Source: Ophiocordyceps camponoti-saundersi (nom. inval.) (Eukaryota > Ascomycota > Sordariomycetes > Hypocreales > Ophiocordycipitaceae). Taken from it: a stretch of DNA of 38,308 nt. The stretch spans positions 1 to 38,308 of the forward strand of contig PDHQ01000312.1 in assembly GCA_003339415.1 (NCBI GenBank), in the 5' to 3' direction. A model generated the notes under the pieces. The model worked only from the letters and a program-made list of their open reading frames with translations. It did no database searches and was not told the DNA's origin. The translations under genes were made by a program, and so were the position numbers. This document shows positions 31,910 through 38,308 of the stretch, in pieces (positions within the stretch are counted from its first letter, which is position 1; each line of letters starts with the position of its first letter).

Positions 31910-32290
31910 CTATATTAGGTATTTTCGGAATTAAATTATTCGCCGTTATCGAACTTATCTTAGAGGCCGTAATATTTTATAAAATATCCTCGGAGGTAGG
32001 TATATTTAAGCTATTTAGTAATAGAGAGATTTTCTTATATAATAAGCTCTTAGTATTTTCGGGCTTAATATTAAAAAAAAGGCTTTATAAATTATAATAT
32101 ATAATTAAGTTAGTTATTAGGTAAGAAGGAAAGGGGGAGGTATCTAATTACCGCGTAATATTCTAACTAGTTAGCGTTATAATATATATAAATTAAAAAA
32201 CTATAATATCCCTTAGATAGCTAAAGCTTAAGATTATTAGCGAAAAAATAAGTATATATCTAAAAAGGCGTTATACGCCGCCTTAGCAGC
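31910..32290 (+). pseudogene. Family D second coding relic, copy 2
   Basis: Frame 2 reads about 125 codons with about six stops: GIKLFAVIELILEAVIFYKI, then NREIFLYNKLLVFSGLILKK, EGKGEVSNYRVIF, SVIIYIN, KIISEKISIYLKRRYTPP, ending at TAG just after the gcgttatacgccgcc landmark. Homologous frames are at 29170-29560 and, more degraded, about 36040-36400. The minus strand is partly open as well. Unknown protein. Confidence 0.5.
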
Positions 32291-33999
32291 TTATATTTAT
32301 TTTTTTTTTACCTTAAGTATATTCTCTAAGCTTAGAGGGTTATTAGCTATAGCGTAAGAGTTAGGTACTATATTATAAGCTAGTTAAGCTAACCTTAACT
32401 AGTAAGATTATTACTAAACCTCGCTATAAGTATTATAATAAAAAATATATATAGTGCTTAAAGAAGCGAAATATTAGTATATAATATTATATATTTATTT
32501 ACTTAAGGGTTTATAGTAAGGAAAAGGATATAAGAAGGAAAAAGGAAAAGTAAAAGGGAAAATAATACCTATTTTATATAGAAGAATAACGAAAATAAGA
32601 AAAACGGTTAGAAAAAGTATAAATAAAAGCGTATATATATATATATATATATATATAACTATATACGGAAAAAAGAAAAGAGAAAAAGAGAAATAAAATA
32701 TAAATAAGGAAAAAAAAAAAAAATATTTACATATATAAAACTATATACGGAAAAAAGAAAAGAGAAAAAGAAAAATAAAATATAAATAAGAAAAAAAAAA
32801 AAACCTATTTACTTATATAATTAATAAAAGCGATAAAGTAAGGAGATATACGAAAAAAAAAATAGCTATATAAAATAAAAATAAGCTATAAAATAGCGCG
32901 TTAACGCGAGCGAGAATATAAAGGAGCTATTAAAAAGTAAAGAAAATAGTAAAAGAAATAATATATATAGCGATAAAAATAATAAAAAAGCGAGAGGGGG
33001 GAAAAATAGCGAAAAAGCGAAAAAAGTAATAAAAGTAGCGAGAGGGCGAGAAAGCGAAAGTTATAAAAAGAGGGTAAAAAGATAAGGAGAGTAGCGAAAG
33101 TAGCGAGGGGGTAAGAGAGCGAAAGTTATAAAAAGAGAGCGAGAGGATAAGGAGAGTAGCGTAAGCGGCGAAAGGACTAAAAAGCGAGAAAAAGAAAAGG
33201 CGAGGGGGCGGGGATATAAATAACGGAGCGAGGAAAGGGAAAAAAGTAATAAGGGAGTAAAAAGGCGAGAATATAAGCGATAAAGCGAGAAAAAGGAAAA
33301 AAATAGCGAGAAAATAAGAGGGTAAGAGAGCGAAAACGCTAGCGATAAAGCGAGGAAAAGGAAAATAATTACGAAAAGGTAAGGAGAGTAGTAAGAGAGC
33401 GAGAGGACGAGAGAGTAATAAGAGAGCGAAAAGATAAGAGAGTAGCGAGAGAGTAAGAGATTAAAAAAGCGAGAGATTAAGGATACTAATAATAGAGTAA
33501 GGAAAGGGAAAAGAATAATAAGAGAGCGAGAGGGGAGAGATTAGTAAAGTAGCGGGAGAGGTAGGAAATTAAGGAGGGGAAAAAAAATAAGAGGATAAAA
33601 AAAAGAGGGGGGGGGGGGTTAAATATTATAATTAAAATAAAGTAATAATTTTATAAAATAATTTTATAACTATAAGTTATCTTTAAAGCTAAAATTATAG
33701 TTTATAAATTTAATAATATTTATAAAAAGTTAAAAAGTTAAATTTTTAGTTAAGTTTATTTATATAAAAAGTAAAAAGTAAAAAATAGTAAATAATTTAA
33801 TAATAGCTATTATAATATATATTTATAATTTAGCCTTAATTTATAATATTTTTAATTATAAAAGTTTTAATAAATAACTTATATTATAAACTTATAATTA
33901 AGTAAGCGAATCCGGATATAAAGATAAAGAATAAGAGGAGGGGTTTATATAAGAAAGCTAACTACTTTTTATTATTAATAATATCGCTATTAGTAATAT

Positions 34000-34560
34000 T
34001 ATTATTACTTAGCGGATCCGTATTAAGGTAGGAGATAAGTATAGCTAGAATCTAAAAATAAGTATAGCTACGCTATTAGCGGAAATAGATATATATTATA
34101 TAAGCACCGTTTTCGAAAATAAGTATTTTAATATAATAGATAAAAAGATACGGCGAGTTAAGGTAAGAGTAATACGTAGAAACTTAAATAGGTAATCTTT
34201 TTAAGGCTATAAGGTAGTCTTCGATAAGCGATTATCTTAACGCTATAAGGATAGCGCGGAAGAAGCTCCTTAACTATATAATCTTAATAATCTCTCGCTT
34301 TATTATATTATCGTATTTAAAGTATAAAGTAACGGGGTAAGTAAGATAAGAGAGAAGTATAATCTTATTAGGCTATAAAAGGTTAATAAAAGGGTTTATT
34401 TACTAGAAAAAAAAGGATATATTATAGTAAAGTAAAGGGGCTGCTAGTAAGAGTCGGAATAGTTAGTTCTAAAAGGTAAAATAATAAGATTATATCGCTA
34501 GCGCTAGTAAAATTATCTTTTAATTAGGCTAAGTAAAGTAAAGCGAATAACGATAATAGG
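34000..34560 (+). pseudogene. Family D first coding relic, copy 2
   Basis: Counterpart of 31000-31560, starting ISTVFENKYFNIIDKKI at 34102 and keeping the same order of motifs. Differences between the copies are almost all C/T and G/A, as expected if RIP acted separately on each. Confidence 0.4.
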
Positions 34561-34732
34561 ATCTATAGCCTTATAGTTAGAATATTAGTAAGGGAAAGAA
34601 GGATTAAAAATAAAGGAATAAATACCTTTTTAGAAAGGGAGCTAAAAAAGTAAAAGAATATATAATATTTTTTTTTTAATTATAAAACTCGAAAATAATA
34701 AGGAGGCTAAGATAATAGAAAAGAGAAGGAAA

Positions 34733-34763
<31 letters not shown>

Positions 34764-34834
34764 AAAGGAAAAAGGAGATAAAAAGAGCGAGAGAGTAAGA
34801 GAGAGGGGGGGGGGGTGTTTTTTTTTATTCCGAA

Positions 34835-35255
34835 ATATTTATATATATTAATAGGATAAGTATAGTAAGGCGCTACGTTAATAGCTATCCTCGAGTTAGA
34901 AATAGCTAGTAAAAAAGCTACTAAGATATATAAGCTTTAGCTACTTATCGGGGGAAAGCGTATCTATCCGTATAGAAAGCTATTAGAATTTTAAAGCGCG
35001 TCTTATATTAGCTAGCTTAGTAAACTATAGAGAAAAAATATTAGAAGGTAGATTATAGTAAGATAAAAAGGAATATATACTAAAAGGTAGCTATTATATA
35101 AGGGCAGCTAGTAAAAAGTATATAGTATATATTTACGATAGCTATTAGAGGTAGATAGCTATTTACGAAATAGGAAAGAACGTATATAGTTTTAGTAAGG
35201 CGTTTAGCGTAAAGTTAGCTTATTTTCTTCGATTACGCGGGTTTTAGTAAGCGTA
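34835..35255 (+). pseudogene. Possible coding relic inserted in unit 3
   Basis: A plus-strand frame from about 34890 reads ILELEIASKKATKIYKL, then LLIGGKRIYPYRKLLEF, before stops become frequent; later LLEVDSYLRNR near 35145. It is absent from units 1, 2 and 4. Not recognised, and coding status is tentative. Confidence 0.3.
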
Positions 35256-35260
35256 GCGCG

Positions 35261-35364
35261 TTATTAGCTATAGCGTAGGAGTTAAGTGCGATATTAAGAG
35301 CGCGGCTAAGCTTACCTCCCCGAGTGGTAGCGTTATCTAACTTCGTTATAGGTATTATAAGAAT

Positions 35365-35460
<96 letters not shown>

Positions 35461-36474
35461 ACTACGCGTCTATTTCGGAGACGCGTTAGTAGTAAGGAAA
35501 AAATACGGAAAGCGTAATAGAGAGGTAGAAAAAATATAATAACTAGTTTATACGTAAAAACGATAAATAAAGATAAGATAACGGAAAAGGAAGAAAATAT
35601 ATTACGTTTTTATATATATATAAGCGCGGATATAGTAATATATATATAAGGGACGAAAAAGATAGAAGAGAGAGGAAAGAGGAGAGAAGCGTAGAGAAGA
35701 AAAGGGAGAGAGAAATATAAGAAACTACCCGGGAGGATAAAACTATATAAGCGTAATAAAGCCTTAAGTATATATAATAATAAAAAAGGAATACTAGAAA
35801 AAGAGTAAGTATTAGGAAAAATAGATATATTTATATATTATTAATAAAATAAATATTTAAATATAAAGATAACTTAGGAAATAAGAGGTAATTTAAGAAA
35901 ATAAGTATAAGGTTAAGCTAAGTAAGGGAGAAATATAATATAAAAGTAAGTAAACTAAGGTACTTAGTTTATAAAGGTACTAATAAGAAATAGGATATAT
36001 AAAATAATTTTTTTTTTATTTTTTTAGTTATTAAACTATATATATATATAATAAAGAACTATAAGTTAGAAGAGTTTAAATTTAATAGTTTATTATAACT
36101 AAACTTATCGAGGAGGCTAAGGAACTAAATAAAATAACCCGGAGGTATTAGCACTTAATCCTTTCTTAAGGGGAGGGATTTTATCGAAGATAAAGCTCCT
36201 AAAACCTTACCGCGCGATACCTTAGGCCGGGCGTAGTAAACTATATAATATAATTAGGAAATTTATTAGGTAGATAGGGAAATAAAACGTAATACTTACT
36301 ACCTTATACTTTACCCCGGTTAAAAAGTATAATATATATATATAAGCACTAAAGTAACTAAAAGAATAAAATAAAGCGAGTTAGCTAGCGTAAAATATAA
36401 TATAAAAAGTATAGGGCGTCGTGCCCCGGGCCTACTTATACCTCGTAACTATAAAAGTTAAGGTAAAGCCTAGC
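35261..36474 (+). repeat. Family D tandem unit 4, core interrupted by poly-T
   Basis: The core begins ttattagctatagcg (35261) and is broken at 35369 by the poly-T run. After it the sequence resumes with ataatactacgcg and acgcgttagtagtaagg, which match the core continuation in unit 5 (about 36620-36660). A degraded second coding relic lies at about 36040-36400 (aaacttatcgaggaggcta, cggaggtatt), and the unit ends at the gggcgtcgtgccccggg landmark (36415), the counterpart of gcgttatacgccgcc. Confidence 0.6.
35369..35455 (-). repeat. Poly-T tract, 87 nt
   Basis: Uninterrupted run of 87 T inside the D core of unit 4. It replaces a ~30-bp piece seen in unit 5 (around ggggtgcttaaaatagta). A 71-codon open frame through it is nearly all Phe and is an artefact of the run. 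It could be an inserted poly-A tail on the minus strand, homopolymer expansion, or assembly noise. Confidence 0.9.
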
Positions 36475-37300
36475 GCGCTTTAGCTACGGCGCGGTAGTTA
36501 AATACGATATCGTAAAAGTAAGTAGCTTACCTTAATAGGTAAGGGCGATAGTCGACCTCGCTATAAATATTATAATAATATAAATACGGGGTGCTTAAAA
36601 TAGTAAGTAAATTATTATATAATAATACGCGTTTATTTCTAGAAGGCGTTAGTAGCGGGGAATATTATATAAATAATATACTAAAAATATAGAAATAAAG
36701 TATATATATTTACGGAAGGAAAGGGGAGGCAGAAAAAGAGAGAGAGAGAGAGAGAATAAGAAATATAAAATATAAGAGAGTTAGAAAGAATACCGGTTTT
36801 CTTATATAACTTATATAAGCGAGAGGCTAAAAAGAGTAACGAGGAAAGTAAGGATATAATAGCGAAAGATAATAAGGAGATAAGCGTAGTAAGTTAGGGA
36901 GGAAAAAAAAATAAGAGAGAAAAAGGAGAGAGAAAAGAACTATACGTATATTATTTTTATAAAAGAGGGGAGGGGGGGCGTCTGCGGGGTATAGGGTAGC
37001 ATTTTTTTTTATAAAAATAAGAGCGTAAATATAAGGGAATAAGAAAGGTTAAGAGATAAAAGAAGCGGTAATAAGAAGCTAAAAAAATATTCGTAAGAGG
37101 TAAAGTATTATAATAAGGAAGAATAATATATAAGGAAGTAAAGTAAAAATATTAATAAATTAAACTAAGATAAGTATAGTTTATAGGTAAAGGGGATAAG
37201 CTAGTTTAGTAATAGCTATAAGTATATATAAGGAAAAGAACGCTAAATTAAAGTAGAATATTATTAAAAGCTTTTACGGAGTATAATTAAATAATTATTA
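36475..37300 (+). repeat. Family D tandem unit 5, partial
   Basis: The core begins gcgctttagctacggcgc (36475) with cgctataaatattataataatat, gtgcttaaaa and acgcgtttatttctag. It is followed by purine-rich DNA (36717-36950) and an unassigned AT-rich stretch to about 37300. Lightly RIPped pieces remain (gtgcttaa, gcgtctgcggggtatagggtagcat at 36979-37002). The coding relics are not recognisable here. Confidence 0.5.
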
Positions 37301-37364
37301 GTATTATTTTAAACTATAAATATTTCTATAAATTAGAGAGATAAAGGCGGCTATAGTAAGGTAG

Positions 37365-37983
37365 TTTAGCGGCGGTATTAAACGCGCTAAAAGAAAAATA
37401 AGCGTATAACTTAGCTAGGGGATTTCTAGGGGCTTTAATAAGGTTTAGTTAAAAGGTTTCTAAACTTTTTTCTTTTCCTAAAAATATCTAAGGATTAAGA
37501 TATAAAAGGTAAATAATATAGGACTAGGGTTATTACTAAGTATATAGCTTAGATTAGTTTCCCTCGAAAGAGGAAGAAATTAAGTAAATAATTAGTTCTA
37601 ACCTTATCTTTATAAGCTATTATAAAAGTCGTATATCGTAAGTTAAGTCTTAGAGAGGACTTATAGTAAAAACTTTACTAAACGGAACTATAACTTTATT
37701 TTAAACTCTATACTTTTATATTATAAATTACTAATTTAAATACTTATTCTAAAGTCTTTAGCACTTAATTAAATAGTTCTTATCTTCTTTTCTCTTTCTT
37801 CTCTTATCTTTATATAGAAAACCGACTCCTTATTATTTTCCCCTATAAAGAATTACTATCCGGCTCTCCCCCTTAGAGCTAAAGATCCCCCCTTATATTA
37901 GTTAAAAACTTTAGTTACCTAAGAAGTTACGCCCCTTAGGTATCTACTACGCTTACTTAAGGTATCCTTCTTCCCCCGCTAAA
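37365..37983 (+). mobile_element. Family A element, full length (619 bp), with 4-bp target duplication
   Basis: Begins tttagcggcgg, ends cccccgctaaa, and is flanked by gtag at 37361-37364 and gtag at 37984-37987. This is the best-preserved pair of ends: TTTAGCGG against CCGCTAAA, with only one mismatch in the first eleven bases. No open frame. It inserted beside the end of the family D array. Confidence 0.87.
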
Positions 37984-37999
37984 GTAGTAGATACTATTA

Positions 38000-38240
38000 A
38001 AGGATATAATATAATATAGTTTCCCTTAATAGAGGAAAGAATAAGGTAAGTAGTATCTAGCCCTTAAGCTTATATTAATAGCTATCTTAAAAAGTCGTAT
38101 ATCGCGAATTTAGTCTTAAAGAGGACTTCTAGTAAAACTTAAGTTAACGAAATTATAACTTCGCCTTAAAACTCGGACTATTATATAATAAATTACTCTT
38201 TTAATAGGTAAATTAAGACTTTAAAGCTTTAATTAAATAG
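38000..38240 (+). mobile_element. Family A internal fragment
   Basis: Directly downstream of a complete copy: tagtttcccttaatagagg, aaaagtcgtatatcgcga, cttaaagaggacttctagta, and tttaattaaatagt at 38228. Both ends of the element are missing, so this is an older piece, or a partial tandem as at 7696-8107. Confidence 0.6.
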
Positions 38241-38308
38241 TTAAAAGTAATAAAATAGGGAGTAGGGTGATAAAGCGCGCGAGAGATAGATATAGCACGC
38301 GGGGGGGG
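38241..38308. other. Window end, GC-rich with terminal G run
   Basis: The last 50 bases contain gcgcgcgagaga and gcacgcgggggggg, unlike the AT-rich DNA before them. A TG and a CA survive here. The final eight G at the very edge may mark a contig or assembly end. Confidence 0.4.

Larger units (their letters stand above)
29606..32338 (+). repeat. Family D tandem unit 2 (2.7 kb)
   Basis: The core begins at ttattagctatagcg (29607). Then come a TA run (29899-29928), A/G-rich low complexity with a 53-bp minisatellite (30281-30430), an AT-rich stretch (30640-30980), the first coding relic (31000-31560), the second coding relic (31910-32290), and the gcgttatacgccgcc landmark (32272). It aligns over most of its length with unit 3. 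Confidence 0.75.
32339..35260 (+). repeat. Family D tandem unit 3
   Basis: The core begins at ttattagctatagcg (32340). It has a duplicated ~65-bp A-rich piece (tatatacggaaaaaagaaaa at 32663 and again near 32743), GCGAGA-rich low complexity (32990-33600) and the first coding relic (34000-34560). Instead of the second coding relic it carries unrelated sequence at 34835-35255. Confidence 0.65.
1..38308. other. RIP-saturated, AT-rich heterochromatin-like region
   Basis: CpA and TpG are almost absent over most of the window while TpA is extreme; one stretch of 804 bases (1910-2713) has neither CA nor TG. CpG, CpT and CpC remain common, so the damage is not CpG-methylation decay. Repeat-induced point mutation in filamentous ascomycetes is known to act on duplicated DNA and to prefer CpA. 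Loss of TpG removes ATG starts, and CAA, CAG and TGG become TAA or TAG, which explains why no substantial intact reading frame exists. The assignment to Pezizomycotina is inference from this signature and from the CCCTAA telomere repeat at 13431. Confidence 0.93.

Noticed and set aside
35300..35368. tRNA-like or SINE-like segment (gagtggtagcgttatc before the poly-T)
   Set aside because: It resembles an A box, but no B box or cloverleaf can be drawn, and the segment is part of the D core found in other units without a tail.
35324..35539. 71-codon open frame with a poly-Phe run
   Set aside because: The frame exists only because 87 T encode Phe. It starts at GTG and lies across a repeat core.

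Overview
The window looks like fungal heterochromatin: a repeat-induced point mutation (RIP) graveyard from a filamentous ascomycete (Pezizomycotina), probably subtelomeric or another AT-rich repeat island. CpA and its complement TpG are almost erased while CpG, CpT and CpC survive and TpA is hugely enriched. From 1910 to 2713 I find no CA or TG at all. This is the mark of RIP (C to T in CpA, on both strands). It removes ATG and creates TAA/TAG, so no intact gene is left. Everything coding-like here is a relic, recognised because one frame carries far fewer stops than the others and those stops fit CAA, CAG or TGG changed by RIP. I recognised no tRNA, rRNA or CRISPR array and no functional gene. 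The species cannot be named from the sequence.

Layout. About fourteen copies and fragments of a ~618-bp element (family A) are scattered through 1-13990, 25500-26095 and 37365-38240. It has TTTAGCGG terminal inverted repeats, and all three copies whose two ends I could check have matching 4-bp target duplications. At 1520-3750 and 5640-7000 lie two diverged copies of a block (family B) with a minus-strand coding relic and, in the first copy only, an expanded tandem array. Between 8700 and 12440 are three gene-like relics, one encoding a protein with 38-residue tandem repeats. At 13431-13549 two runs of CCCTAA telomere repeat alternate with an unmutated GC-rich 57-bp duplicated block.

From 14190 to 17047 two copies of a ~1.4-kb repeat (family C, LTR-like 3' ends) stand in tandem; a third is at 26250-27680. 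A RIP-degraded Ty1/copia retrotransposon fills about 17035-20695. Its reverse transcriptase and RNase H are readable in one frame, but I see no integrase. Two more plus-strand relics follow (20880-21545 and about 22204-24850), separated by a 62-nt poly-A run. From about 28180 to 37300 a tandem family (D) has units of 1.2-2.9 kb that combine a shared ~130-bp core, long purine-rich low-complexity tracts and two plus-strand coding relics whose frames are kept between copies. An 87-nt poly-T run interrupts one core. The window ends in a G run that may be a contig edge.

The genes do not work together as a living pathway. What links them is a shared history: transposon insertion, segmental and tandem duplication, then near-saturating RIP. 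The most informative points are the precise ends of family A, the RIP-free telomeric pocket, the copia element without integrase, and the coding frames still visible in the unidentified relics.
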